Of a stretch of 64,000 bases of DNA, positions 42,405-51,257 are shown one piece after another. The notes beneath the pieces are model-generated. The model ran no database searches. It saw nothing but the letters and a program-made list of their open reading frames with translations, and was not told the DNA's origin. Within the stretch, counting starts at the first letter, position 1, and every line of letters begins with the position of its first letter. The stretch is from an uncultured Bacilli bacterium (GTDB taxonomy: Bacteria > Bacillota_I > Bacilli_A > RFN20 > CAG-826), in NCBI GenBank assembly GCA_934162685.1, contig CAKPJO010000001.1, positions 1 through 64,000 of the forward strand, written 5' to 3'. The translations under genes were made by a program, and so were the position numbers.

Positions 42405-42626
42405 ATGAAAAAGATTATTATTATTTGTAACGACAAAGTTATTTCAGAACACGAAACATCAGATGTATATTATGATGCAATGATGAAAGAATGTGAAAGA
42501 CAACTAAATGAAGGAACTCTAGATAGTAGAGTGTTTGAGTTCAATGAAAAAGAACAAGCTAAAATCACTAAATATATAGTGAACAATCTCATATATAAAT
42601 TAATAGATAAGAAAGAAGTTGAATAG
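42405..42626 (+). CDS. Small hypothetical protein (73 aa)
   Basis: The ATG follows AAAGGGTGAT. The sequence opens with a hydrophobic strand (KKIIIICNDKVISEHE) and continues as an amphipathic helix with YDAMMKECERQL, then VFEFNEKEQAKI. The small protein at 54737 has the same outline (strand, helix with Tyr/Asp, VFRFN), so a distant relationship is possible. It ends 1 nt before the homing endonuclease start. Function unknown. Confidence 0.68.
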   Translation: MKKIIIICNDKVISEHETSDVYYDAMMKECERQLNEGTLDSRVFEFNEKEQAKITKYIVNNLIYKLIDKKEVE

Positions 42627-42627
42627 A

Positions 42628-43632
42628 ATGAATTTTGAAAATAGAGAATATAATAAACCTTCGCAAATTGAATATGAAGGTACTTTAACTAAAAATAGGA
42701 ATCAAAGGCCTACTTGTGACCAAAAGTTTTTAGACTGGTGTGTGGCTAATGCAGAACGTTTTAGCTCTTATTATACTATGGCTAAAGCATTAGGACTTGA
42801 TGGCAGGGCTTTTCAACGTTTAATAGAAGATTATAACATTACATTAACATTTGATAGTAAAGCTGCTCATACTCCTAAATTATATCAAGATTATGACTGG
42901 TTATATAATCAAATTGTTACTTTAAATAAGTCTCGTAAGCAAGTAGCTGAAGAAAATGGCTGGACAGTTAGAGTTTTAGAAAAATGGATGGGCATTTTAG
43001 GAATTAATAGAAGAACATACCAAGATTTAAAACAAATGTCTGATAAGCAAAGAGATTTAATTAAATTCTCATTATTAGGTGACGGATGTGTTTCTGATAC
43101 AGGATTTTTTATTGTGTCTCATAGTGAAAAGCAAAAAGATTATTTATATTGGAAATATGAAATGTTGAAAGATCTTTGCTCGCATGAACCGACACGATAT
43201 GATGAGAGTGTTAAAATAATTAACGGAAAAGAAGTTAATTGCGAACCATATTATAGATTTAATACTAGAAAATTAAAGGAATTGTTTAATCTTAGAGAAA
43301 TGCCAATAGAACAAATTGTTAATGATTTAGATGAATTTGGTTTGTCAATTTGGATGTTGGACGATGCTAGCCGAGATGCTTCTTGGAAGTTATGTATAGC
43401 CGCTTATCCTGAAGAAACTAGAACATTTATTGTAAATTATTTTAAGGATAAAGGTTTTTTATCTGCTAAAGTAAGGCTATATGATACAAGATATGTGGAA
43501 TTTAATGCTGACGACAGTAGAAAAATAGATGCTATAATTTTGCGTAACATTCCTCACAATTTAGACATTATACAATATAAAATTATAAATAATAGTAGAA
43601 TTAAATCACCAAGGAGGGGAAATAATGGCTAG
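42628..43632 (+). CDS. Free-standing LAGLIDADG homing endonuclease
   Basis: The ATG at 42628 is preferred over an in-frame TTG at 42619. The product has 334 residues. The first about 130 residues contain helix-turn-helix-like segments (YYTMAKALGLDGRAFQRLI, and RKQVAEENGWTVRVLEKWM), probably DNA binding. The endonuclease part has two LAGLIDADG-type helices, FSLLGDGCVSD near 148-158 and SIWMLDDASRD near 239-249, with the acids intact. The last 8 nt overlap the start of the second polymerase half. Free-standing endonuclease genes that split or flank conserved phage genes are well known; the one here sits exactly at the polymerase split. Confidence 0.87.
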   Translation: MNFENREYNKPSQIEYEGTLTKNRNQRPTCDQKFLDWCVANAERFSSYYTMAKALGLDGRAFQRLIEDYNITLTFDSKAAHTPKLYQDYDWLYNQIVTLNKSRKQVAEENGWTVRVLEKWMGILGINRRTYQDLKQMSDKQRDLIKFSLLGDGCVSDTGFFIVSHSEKQKDYLYWKYEMLKDLCSHEPTRYDESVKIINGKEVNCEPYYRFNTRKLKELFNLREMPIEQIVNDLDEFGLSIWMLDDASRDASWKLCIAAYPEETRTFIVNYFKDKGFLSAKVRLYDTRYVEFNADDSRKIDAIILRNIPHNLDIIQYKIINNSRIKSPRRGNNG

Positions 43633-45184
43633 GCGTCTTTTCCTAGATTATGTCTGGGGAAAATGCATTCAACCACAAGTAGGATACGCCTTTTCTTTGC
43701 CGCACGATATTAGTTATTCTATAGAAGCCGTCCAAGAAGCTAATTTAGCAACAAGATATAACCCTCTTTTTTGGGAATGTGCTTGCCTTTGTATCAACGC
43801 AGGAAATACGGAAACAGGATTTGAAGAAGACGATGATGAAGAGCAAGACGAGGAAGAAAAGAAAACTAAATCAGGAGCACCATCATATGGTAAAATTTCA
43901 AAAGCTTTAACCGATTGTAGGCTTCACGGTGTAAATATTGAATTTCCAAACATTAATACATCTCAAGCAGATTTCGTTCCTGATATTGAAAATAATAGTA
44001 TTTTATATAGTTTAAAGACTGTTACAAATGTGAGCGATGATTTATATTCACAAATCATTCAGAATAGACCTTATTCATCAATAGAAGATTTCTGTTCTAA
44101 AGTATCTGTTACACCAGCACAAATGTCCAGTTTAATTAAAGCTGGTTGCTTCAATTCTTTATATAAGATGTCAAGACGAGCAATTCTCTATGCTTATTTC
44201 AATTATTTAGCAAATCAAGAAATAATCCTTAAAAAAACATTGAACTTATCTCATTTAAAGAAAGCTTTGTCTCTTGGTGAGAAATTTCCAGGTTATGAAG
44301 ATAAAATTCAATTATTATATTTTAAAGTATACATTGATAAAAATCAAAAATTAGATCCTAGTAAAGAGGCATTCTCACTTAATGCTTTATTAAATAAGAA
44401 ATGTTATAAACTCACGGAAGAATCTTGCATCAGCTTTTTCAATATGAAAGTTGCGCCTTCATTAGATTTAAGAAAAGGTGATTATGATTATTTAGATGGA
44501 CACACAATATTATTAAAAGCATCAAGCTTTACAAAATTCTATGATGCTCAAATGAAAGAATTAACTGATTATCTAAATTCTGAACAAGGTAAATTAGTAT
44601 TTCAAAAAATGGAAAAAGATGCTTTTATAAAAGATCTTATTGAAAAATACGCAGAAGGAACCGAAGCTGACTGGGATATGCAAACAATGAATTTTTATCA
44701 ATCTGAACACGCACTTGCTAGAATGTCCGAAATAAAGTATAACATTAAGAATTTTAATAAATTACCAGAAACGCCTATAACACGTAAGTATATAGGTAAA
44801 GACGGAGAAGAAAAAGAGACAGCTGAAACTTGTGCAATATGTGGTACAGTTGTAGATGCTAATAATGTTAAACACGTGGTAAGTTTATTAACTAAGTATG
44901 GAGTGGTTAATGTTAAATTATTCTCACAAGCATATTCTAATTTTAGTCAAAAGATAAGTATTGTTGAAGATGCCGCCAAAAAGAAGAAAACAGTTTTAGA
45001 CGACTCTTGGTTTAAAAGAGGAACGAAATTAATTATTCACGGGTTCAGAAGAGAAAATATGTTTGTTGCTAAAACTGAATATGTTAATAAAGTTCCTAAA
45101 ATGGTAGGATTAATAGAAAGTTTAGATACAAACGGAAATGCTTCTATTAGATACACAAGAAAGAAGAAAATTAGTCAAGAATAA
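43625..45184 (+). CDS. dnaE: DNA polymerase III alpha, second half (fingers end to C-terminus)
   Basis: ATG 43625 follows AAGGAGGGG. The 519-residue product begins MARRLFLDYVW and continues with a PQVGYAFSLPHDISYS block, which corresponds to the G-Y-G-F-x-K-S-H region of bacterial Pol III alpha, followed by a QEANLATRYNPLFWECACL helix. A helix-hairpin-helix-like part (YSSIEDFCSKV...MSSLIKAGCFNSL) follows at about 155-190, as in DnaE. The last part has a CAICG pair and OB-fold strands (GTKLIIHGFRREN). None of these parts occurs in the first half, so the two proteins are complementary. They must assemble without covalent joining, because no intein fragment is present at either broken end. Confidence 0.88.
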   Translation: MARRLFLDYVWGKCIQPQVGYAFSLPHDISYSIEAVQEANLATRYNPLFWECACLCINAGNTETGFEEDDDEEQDEEEKKTKSGAPSYGKISKALTDCRLHGVNIEFPNINTSQADFVPDIENNSILYSLKTVTNVSDDLYSQIIQNRPYSSIEDFCSKVSVTPAQMSSLIKAGCFNSLYKMSRRAILYAYFNYLANQEIILKKTLNLSHLKKALSLGEKFPGYEDKIQLLYFKVYIDKNQKLDPSKEAFSLNALLNKKCYKLTEESCISFFNMKVAPSLDLRKGDYDYLDGHTILLKASSFTKFYDAQMKELTDYLNSEQGKLVFQKMEKDAFIKDLIEKYAEGTEADWDMQTMNFYQSEHALARMSEIKYNIKNFNKLPETPITRKYIGKDGEEKETAETCAICGTVVDANNVKHVVSLLTKYGVVNVKLFSQAYSNFSQKISIVEDAAKKKKTVLDDSWFKRGTKLIIHGFRRENMFVAKTEYVNKVPKMVGLIESLDTNGNASIRYTRKKKISQE

Positions 45185-45197
45185 CACTTGACTTTTT
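45173..45197 (+). terminator. Terminator overlapping the polymerase stop and next promoter
   Basis: AGTCAAG (45173-45179) pairs perfectly with CTTGACT (45187-45193), then T-rich. The stop codon lies in the loop, and the second arm contains the next -35 box. Confidence 0.82.
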
Positions 45198-45215
45198 CTT
45201 TTATTTATATATAAT
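45188..45215 (+). promoter_or_regulatory. Sigma-A-like promoter of the recD2 operon
   Basis: TTGACT at 45188-45193 and TATAAT at 45210-45215, spacer 16 nt. Confidence 0.9.
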
Positions 45216-45244
45216 ATGGAATGTATAGAAAGAAGGTATTTTAA

Positions 45245-47665
45245 ATGGCAACAGAACCAAGTAAATTATTAGGTCAAGGAATTACAGCTAAAGTAACCCT
45301 TAACAACTATCGTTTTCCTCGTTATGGACACGAATCTGGCAAGTATGCTATTGTTTTATTAAGAGTTGAAAAATTATTGGAAGGAGAAATTCCTGATGAT
45401 TTTAAAACCATTATGGGAGAATATGTTATTGTAGCAACAGGAAATATGCCTAAATTAAAAGAAGGCGTTGAGTACAATTTCATGGGAACTTTAACCAAGA
45501 ATAATAAATACGGGCTTCAATATGAAGTCGTCTCGATGCATTTAGATTATAATTTAGAAAATAAAGAAGATCAAAGAAAATTCTTCAGTTTCTTCATGAC
45601 TGATAGACAAATAGATTTATTATTTGAACAAGTGGAAGATCCTATTGCTTGTTTAAGAAATAAAACAGTAGAAGAGCTTTTAAAAGTAAAAGGTATAGGA
45701 CCTGTAACAGCGCGCAGAATGTGTGAACGATATGAAGAATGTAAAGACAATAGTAGAGCATATGTTGAATTAAAACAATTTGATTTAACAAAACGTGCTA
45801 TTGATCGTTTAATTAGTCAATACGGTTCTGCTGATGTTGCGGTTGAAAAAGTAATCGGTAATCCTTACATTTTAATTAAAGAAGTTAGAGGTTATGGCTG
45901 GAAAAAAGCTGATGAAATCGCTAAAAGACAAGGATTTACAAATGATTGTAAAGAAAGAGTATTGGCATATGCACAATATTATTTAGAAACACAAGGAGAT
46001 CAAAATGGTAATTCTTGGGTATCTATTAACGATTTATGTTCAAATGTGGCCGCTGAATGTGTACCTGTGTCAAATGAAAACTTAGTTAATTGGTTGAAAG
46101 AGGTTATGCTTCCAGATAGTTTATATACTGAATTTTATAATGAAAAATATTTTAATCATAATGATAAAGTAGAGGATCCAAAAGCTTGGTTATATTTTGA
46201 CCAAAAGACAAGAGAAGTTGGATTATTAAGCATTAAAATTCTAGAAGATGAAATTGCGCGTCATTTACAACGAATTAAAAACGCTGAACCTGTCTTTAAG
46301 TATGATAAAGAAGAATGTCAAAAGATTATCGAAGAAGTTGAAGAAGAACAAGGTTTTAAATATACAAATGAACAAATTAAAGCCATTTGGATGATGCTAG
46401 ATAATAACATTGGTATCTTAACAGGTTCTGCTGGTACTGGTAAATCTAACACATTAACAGCTGTTGTGCGTATATTCGATCATTATGATATGAGTATTAA
46501 ACAATGTGCTTTATCTGGTCGTGCGTCAAGTAAATTAACTGAAATTACTGGTGTTGAAGGTAAAACTATCCATAGATTATTAGCTTATTCAACTGATGCA
46601 GACCAATTCTCATTTAATGAAAGAAGACCTTTACACGACGATTGTATTATTCTTGATGAAGCTTCAATGGTTGGAGGGGAACTATTCTTATCATTAATTA
46701 GTGCGGTTAAAAACGGTGCTAAATTCATTATGGTAGGAGATATTCAACAATTAGAATGTATTGGATTATGTAATGTTTTAAAAGACTGTTTAACGTCAGG
46801 TTATATTCCTTCTGTGATGTTAAGTAAGATCCATCGTCAAGCGGCTAAATCTGGTATTATTTCTCAATCTTTAAGAGTATCCGCAGGAGAACCTTTAGTT
46901 CAAAATACATTTGAAGGAACCGAAACTCGTGGAGATTTGTTAGATTTTCATATCATTGCATCTAATGATAATAGAATGACACAAGAAAATATTATTAATA
47001 GATTTAAAGAATTATATTTCAATCGTAGAATTTCAGCAGAAGATATTCAAGTATTAGTTCCTATGAGAGTTCGAGGAGATATTTCTTGTAGAGCTTTAAA
47101 TGAAGTTATTCAATCAATTGTAAATTCTACAATGACATTTAATGCTGTTACGGTTAAATATCTAGATAGTGGAACTAAATATGAGGTTACTTATAAACCA
47201 CGTGACCGTGTAATTGTAACACGTAATAACTATAAAGCATTGACACCTAATGGTAAAGAAGTTGCTATTTTTAATGGTAATGTTGGTTACATTAAAGATA
47301 TTGATATTAAAGAAAGATCTATGACTATTGTGCTTCCAGAACAAGGAGAAGTCATTCTTGGAGAAGAACAATGGGGTGATATTCAATTGGGATATGCTAT
47401 TACAATCCATAAAAAACAAGGTGACAGTATTCCTTATGCAATTATAGGTTTAGATACTAGTTGTTATGCTTTATATTCAAAAGAATTAGTATATACAGCA
47501 ATCACTCGTGCAAGGACAGATTGTACACTTGTAACACAAGCTAAAGCTATTAATCAAGCTGTTAAAATCAGTCGTATTAGAACAAAACAAACTTGGTTAA
47601 AAGAGTCTTTAAAGAAATTATATATGAATTCAATGGAAGCAATAACAGGTCACAATAATGATTAA
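45245..47665 (+). CDS. recD2: RecD2-type DNA helicase
   Basis: The product has 806 residues, near the RecD2 family length. The N-terminal OB-like part is followed by helix-hairpin-helix regions (LLKVKGIGPVTARRM near 135-150, YGWKKADEIAKRQGF near 215-235). The SF1B motor follows, with Walker A GSAGTGKS near 393-401, GRASSKLTEITG (motif Ia), ILDEASM (Walker B), GDIQQLECIG (motif III), TIHKKQGDS (motif V region) and YTAITRAR (motif VI). RecD2 is a 5'-3' helicase acting in recombination and repair. The protein would support fork progress or recombination-dependent replication. It lies after the second polymerase half and is followed by a phosphoesterase in the same operon. Confidence 0.93.
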   Translation: MATEPSKLLGQGITAKVTLNNYRFPRYGHESGKYAIVLLRVEKLLEGEIPDDFKTIMGEYVIVATGNMPKLKEGVEYNFMGTLTKNNKYGLQYEVVSMHLDYNLENKEDQRKFFSFFMTDRQIDLLFEQVEDPIACLRNKTVEELLKVKGIGPVTARRMCERYEECKDNSRAYVELKQFDLTKRAIDRLISQYGSADVAVEKVIGNPYILIKEVRGYGWKKADEIAKRQGFTNDCKERVLAYAQYYLETQGDQNGNSWVSINDLCSNVAAECVPVSNENLVNWLKEVMLPDSLYTEFYNEKYFNHNDKVEDPKAWLYFDQKTREVGLLSIKILEDEIARHLQRIKNAEPVFKYDKEECQKIIEEVEEEQGFKYTNEQIKAIWMMLDNNIGILTGSAGTGKSNTLTAVVRIFDHYDMSIKQCALSGRASSKLTEITGVEGKTIHRLLAYSTDADQFSFNERRPLHDDCIILDEASMVGGELFLSLISAVKNGAKFIMVGDIQQLECIGLCNVLKDCLTSGYIPSVMLSKIHRQAAKSGIISQSLRVSAGEPLVQNTFEGTETRGDLLDFHIIASNDNRMTQENIINRFKELYFNRRISAEDIQVLVPMRVRGDISCRALNEVIQSIVNSTMTFNAVTVKYLDSGTKYEVTYKPRDRVIVTRNNYKALTPNGKEVAIFNGNVGYIKDIDIKERSMTIVLPEQGEVILGEEQWGDIQLGYAITIHKKQGDSIPYAIIGLDTSCYALYSKELVYTAITRARTDCTLVTQAKAINQAVKISRIRTKQTWLKESLKKLYMNSMEAITGHNND

Positions 47666-47687
47666 GAAAGAGAGTTGTAGTTAAAAC

Positions 47688-48266
47688 ATGGATTATGTTA
47701 CATCAGATTTACATTTTAGACACAATCGAATTATTATATTTGAAAGAACTCAATTTAAAACCGTTGAAGAACACGATCAATATATTATAGAACAATGGAA
47801 TTCAGTTATTCAAGATCACGATAGAGTATTTGTGTTAGGGGATCTTGGATTTAAGCCTTTTGCAGATTTAGGTAAACTTGTTAAGCAATTAAAAGGACAT
47901 AAAATTTTAGTTAAAGGAAATCACGATCAAATGGTTGTGGGAGACGCAATTAATATGGGTTTTGAAATGATGTATGACCATCCTATTTATTATAATACAC
48001 ACATAATATTATCTCACGAACCTGTAAAAGAAGCGTGGGATAATCCTTATGTTTATAATATTCACGGGCATTGTCATAACTTTCAAACTATTGACGCACC
48101 TAATTTTGTAAATGTTAATATTGCCACCACTGATTATAAGCCAATTCCTATGGCACAATTTGTATCTAAAGCTAATTTAAGATGTAAATCAAGAAAAGAA
48201 AAATGGGAAACCGAATGGTATTGTCCATATTTATTAAAAAAAGAGCAAGATAGTCGCAATAAGTGA
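47688..48266 (+). CDS. Calcineurin-like metallophosphoesterase
   Basis: The 192-residue product contains the complete metal-binding set: SDLHFRH near residues 6-12, VLGDLG near 50-55, KGNHD near 77-81, SHEP near 109-112 and HGHCH near 126-130. Small phage proteins of this type are found beside replication or RNA-repair genes and may remove phosphates or cyclic phosphates from nucleic-acid ends. The substrate is not fixed by sequence. It shares the recD2 transcript, 22 nt downstream of its stop, and is followed by a terminator. Confidence 0.9.
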   Translation: MDYVTSDLHFRHNRIIIFERTQFKTVEEHDQYIIEQWNSVIQDHDRVFVLGDLGFKPFADLGKLVKQLKGHKILVKGNHDQMVVGDAINMGFEMMYDHPIYYNTHIILSHEPVKEAWDNPYVYNIHGHCHNFQTIDAPNFVNVNIATTDYKPIPMAQFVSKANLRCKSRKEKWETEWYCPYLLKKEQDSRNK

Positions 48267-48283
48267 AAAAATTGCGACTTTTT
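48252..48283 (+). terminator. Terminator after the phosphoesterase gene
   Basis: AGTCGCAAT (48252-48260) pairs perfectly with ATTGCGACT (48271-48279), then T-rich. The gene's stop codon lies in the loop. Confidence 0.85.
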
Positions 48284-48295
48284 CTTCTTTTTCTA

Positions 48296-48323
48296 TTGAC
48301 TTTTAAATATATTCTAGTATTAT
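48296..48323 (+). promoter_or_regulatory. Sigma-A-like promoter of the RNA ligase operon
   Basis: TTGACT at 48296-48301 and TATTAT at 48318-48323, spacer 16 nt. Confidence 0.82.
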
Positions 48324-48349
48324 TAATAATGTAAAAGGGAGGTATTATT

Positions 48350-48631
48350 ATGTTACCAATAACAGAAGTTAAACGCATTGTCAAAAAAGAAATTGAAAGG
48401 TTAGGTTACGGATGTAAAGAAATAGAATCTAAGTCAACAACATCAGTATATTATAAAATCTATTTTGGTGAAGCAAATATGATTTTTAGAATTGCTGACC
48501 ATAAAGGAAAACAAGATATTATTACTTTACGTATTGATAAAAAAACCACACCTGAAACGATTAAACAATTTGCTAAAAATCGTATTAAAGATTTAGCATG
48601 GCGTAAGACTAAAATGACACTTGGCTTGTAA
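48350..48631 (+). CDS. Hypothetical protein in the RNA ligase operon (93 aa)
   Basis: The ATG follows AAAGGGAGG. The sequence is basic, with a PITEVKRIVKKEIERLG helix and a YYKIYFGEANMIFRIADHKG strand pair, ending in WRKTKMTLGL. The overall pattern could be a small nucleic-acid-binding domain. I do not know a family. It is the first gene of the operon with the RNA ligase, 15 nt upstream, so a role with the ligase is possible. Confidence 0.7.
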   Translation: MLPITEVKRIVKKEIERLGYGCKEIESKSTTSVYYKIYFGEANMIFRIADHKGKQDIITLRIDKKTTPETIKQFAKNRIKDLAWRKTKMTLGL

Positions 48632-48646
48632 AGGAGGTATAGCAAA

Positions 48647-49897
48647 ATGGCAGAAGAAGAATACAAGCGTGCATTAGCACATGTCGAAAAAGTAGTAGAT
48701 ATTCAACCTATTGAAGGAGCAGATCGAATTGTTCTTGCAACTATTTTAGGTTGGAAAGTAGTAGTTAAAAAAGATGAATTTAAGGTAGGAGATTTAGCAG
48801 TTTATGTGGAAATTGACTCTGTTTTACCTGCCGATGATGTGAGATTTGAGTTTTTAAAGAGCAAAGATTATCGCATCAAAACAATGAAACTAAACAAATT
48901 CAAAGTGTTTAGTCAAGGAATTGCGTTCCACGTTAACGAATTTCCAGAAATTAAAAATCCTGCTGAAGGAATGGATGTGACAGAGGTTCTAAAGATTACG
49001 AAATATGAACCATATGAACCACCAGTTAAATCTCTTTCTTACAAAGAAGCTAAAAATAAGAGAATGTTTGCTCGACATCCTAAATTTTTCCAAAGTAAAT
49101 TTGGTAAATTTGTCAGAAAACATCCTACTTTATTAAAGATATTTGAACATTTCTGGGGCGGCAAAAATATTAAACCTAAGAAATTCCCTGATTGGATTAG
49201 AAGAACTGACGAAATCAGATGTGAAAATATTGCAAATATTTGTTCTTATAAAAAACCGCTTTTAGTAACGTGTAAAGTTGATGGTTCAAGTACAACTTTT
49301 GCATTAAGATTTAAGAATGAAAAACATAAGAAATATGAAATATTTGTATGTTCTCGTAATGTGCGTATGTTAACCGAAACACAATCTTGTTACTTTGAAA
49401 CAAACGTATATTATGAAATGTTTAAAAAATATGATGTTGAAGAATTCTTAAAGGCAACAGCAAATCTGTTACAAGCAGACTTTGTTATTTTACAAGGTGA
49501 AACATATGGCGATAAATTACAAGGAAATCCTTATAAAATGGATTATGTTGATTTTAGAGGTTATAACTTAATTTATGGTTATATGGAAGGAACAAAGCAA
49601 TTTAAAGCAAATGTTAATAACCCACTATATCATAGAGTAGGAGACACTATTCAAACACGCATCAATAGTATTAAAGCTAAAGAAATGTGTGAAATTCATG
49701 ATATTAAATGGGTTCCAATTTTAGAAGAGAACTTCATTCTTCCTGATACAATGGAAGAATTAAAACAACAAGCTACTGGAGCATCAGTTATTAATCCTAA
49801 AGTATTAAGAGAAGGACTTGTTTATCGTTCAACGACTGATCCAGAGTTCTCATTTAAAAATGTTTCAAGAGAATATTTACTAAGCAAGGGGGAATAA
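48647..49897 (+). CDS. RNA ligase, Rnl5-like (OB domain + nucleotidyltransferase)
   Basis: The ATG follows AAAGGAGG. The product has 416 residues. The N-terminal about 120 residues match the OB-like domain typical of Rnl5 ligases (HVEKVVDIQPIEGADRIVLAT, GWKVVVKKDEFKVGD, YVEIDSVLP). The nucleotidyltransferase motifs are complete: motif I CKVDGSS with Lys210 as the adenylated residue, motif III ILQGETYG (E285), motif IV EGLVYRS (E389) and motif V SFKNVS (K404). Rnl5-type ligases seal RNA 3'-OH to 5'-phosphate ends. Together with the nucleotidyltransferase and CCA enzyme encoded 7-10 kb away, this suggests RNA repair. The desulfurase starts 4 nt after its stop. Confidence 0.9.
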   Translation: MAEEEYKRALAHVEKVVDIQPIEGADRIVLATILGWKVVVKKDEFKVGDLAVYVEIDSVLPADDVRFEFLKSKDYRIKTMKLNKFKVFSQGIAFHVNEFPEIKNPAEGMDVTEVLKITKYEPYEPPVKSLSYKEAKNKRMFARHPKFFQSKFGKFVRKHPTLLKIFEHFWGGKNIKPKKFPDWIRRTDEIRCENIANICSYKKPLLVTCKVDGSSTTFALRFKNEKHKKYEIFVCSRNVRMLTETQSCYFETNVYYEMFKKYDVEEFLKATANLLQADFVILQGETYGDKLQGNPYKMDYVDFRGYNLIYGYMEGTKQFKANVNNPLYHRVGDTIQTRINSIKAKEMCEIHDIKWVPILEENFILPDTMEELKQQATGASVINPKVLREGLVYRSTTDPEFSFKNVSREYLLSKGE

Positions 49898-49901
49898 AAC
49901 T

Positions 49902-51086
49902 ATGTGGCATAGAAAGAATTCTGTCTATTTAGACGGAGCTTCTAATACCCCTGTTGATCCAAAAGTATTTAAAGCAATGCGTCCATATTTAACTGGGCGC
50001 TTTGTTGGTAATACCGCTTCAACACATGAATTTGGTGAAAAAGCATTTACAGTATTAGAGACTGGTAGAGATAAACTAAGTAAATTAATAGGATGCGAAC
50101 CTGATGAAATTTATTTCACATCTGGAGCAACCGAAGGTAATAACTGGGTTATTCAAGGATTAGCGTTGCACGAAAAAATTTATAATAATATGAAAAAAAA
50201 CCATATCATTGTATCTTGTGTGGAACATTCTTCTATATTAAATACTTGCAAAGAACTTGAAAAATGGGGTTTTGAAGTTGATTATTTACCAATTAATAAA
50301 AAGCGTGGTGGAGTTGTCACCGCTGCAACTTTAAAACAACATTTGAGGCAAACAACTTTATTAGTATGTATTATGGCGGTCAATAACGAAATTGGTTCTA
50401 ATAATACCATTGCTGCTTTAGGAAGAGTGGTACAAAAGAGTAATGCTTTCTTCTTATGTGATTGTACTCAAGCATTGTCATATGGTGGCAAAGATATGAA
50501 AATAGCAGAAAGATTTTATAACATTGATTATTTAACTTTCTCAGGACATAAGATATATGGTCCAACTGGGACAGGTTGTTTAATTGCTCGTAAAAGAGCT
50601 CCATTATATTGTATGATACACGGAGGATCTCAAGAAAGTGGTTTGCGGGGTGGAACAATTAACTTAGTAGGTGTTGTAGGTTTAATAGAAGCTTATTCGC
50701 AAATGTCTAAACATGATTATTTTGAACATTATGCGTCATTATATGAATATCTTTTAAAAAGAATTAAAGAAGAAAATTTGCCTATTGTTCTGAACGTGGA
50801 ACCAACAGTTTATTCAATTATTAGTATCAGATTAGAAACCGATAAAATAGCTTTTTCTGAAAATTACACATTTGCTGATGCGCTAGCGGTACAAGGAATT
50901 GCTTGTTCTTCCACCTCAGCTTGTGATGAAAAAGATCCTGATGAACATCATTTGTCTCATGTATTAAAAGCTTTAGGTTTGTCAAACTTGGATATTGCAC
51001 GATCTGCAAGATTATCTTTTACAAAATATAATACTACAAAAGACATAGATTTATTAATAAAAGCGGTCAAAAAAATCATTGCTTAA
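49902..51086 (+). CDS. Cysteine desulfurase (IscS/NifS-like aminotransferase class V)
   Basis: The product has 394 residues, full length. Pyridoxal-phosphate site: K217 in SGHKIYG, H109 in EHSS, D187 and Q190 in CDCTQA. The active-site loop is ACSSTSAC with Cys341 in the SxxC place that carries the sulfur in IscS/NifS enzymes, so it should release sulfur from cysteine as a persulfide. R370 (SARLSF) is also as expected. It starts 4 nt after the RNA ligase stop (shared operon). A desulfurase is rare in a phage and could feed tRNA thiolation, DNA phosphorothioation or cofactor assembly. No dnd or thiouridylase gene is visible here, so the acceptor is unknown. Confidence 0.92.
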   Translation: MWHRKNSVYLDGASNTPVDPKVFKAMRPYLTGRFVGNTASTHEFGEKAFTVLETGRDKLSKLIGCEPDEIYFTSGATEGNNWVIQGLALHEKIYNNMKKNHIIVSCVEHSSILNTCKELEKWGFEVDYLPINKKRGGVVTAATLKQHLRQTTLLVCIMAVNNEIGSNNTIAALGRVVQKSNAFFLCDCTQALSYGGKDMKIAERFYNIDYLTFSGHKIYGPTGTGCLIARKRAPLYCMIHGGSQESGLRGGTINLVGVVGLIEAYSQMSKHDYFEHYASLYEYLLKRIKEENLPIVLNVEPTVYSIISIRLETDKIAFSENYTFADALAVQGIACSSTSACDEKDPDEHHLSHVLKALGLSNLDIARSARLSFTKYNTTKDIDLLIKAVKKIIA

Positions 51087-51095
51087 AAACAGTTA

Positions 51096-51140
51096 GAAAA
51101 TGCTAGAAAATTTTCAAAAATAAAAAAACTCTAGCATTTT
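51096..51140 (+). terminator. Inverted repeat ending the ligase/desulfurase operon
   Basis: AAAATGCTAGA (51097-51107) pairs perfectly with TCTAGCATTTT (51130-51140) across a 22-nt loop. There is no T-tract, so termination is uncertain; it may protect the 3' end or act as an operator. No other terminator precedes the promoter at 51201. Confidence 0.55.
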
Positions 51141-51200
51141 CACATTATTTTAATAAAACTATGACAAAAATAATATATTTATTATTTTTATAAAAAACAC

Positions 51201-51228
51201 TTGATTTTAAAAATTATTTTGCTATAAT
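51201..51228 (+). promoter_or_regulatory. Sigma-A-like promoter
   Basis: TTGATT at 51201-51206 and TATAAT at 51223-51228, spacer 16 nt, then AAATAGTG. It drives genes 51258 and 51907. The A/T-rich tract 51141-51200 before it holds nothing else I can name. Confidence 0.85.
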
Positions 51229-51257
51229 AAATAGTGAAGAAAGGAGATTAAAATTTT

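Noticed and set aside
38060..43640. Split intein joining the two polymerase halves
   Set aside because: The first half ends in an acidic tail without intein block A, and the second starts with polymerase sequence, with no C-terminal intein residues.
49902..51086. DndA-based DNA phosphorothioation system
   Set aside because: No DndB-E-like gene is in the window; the neighbours are RNA-related.
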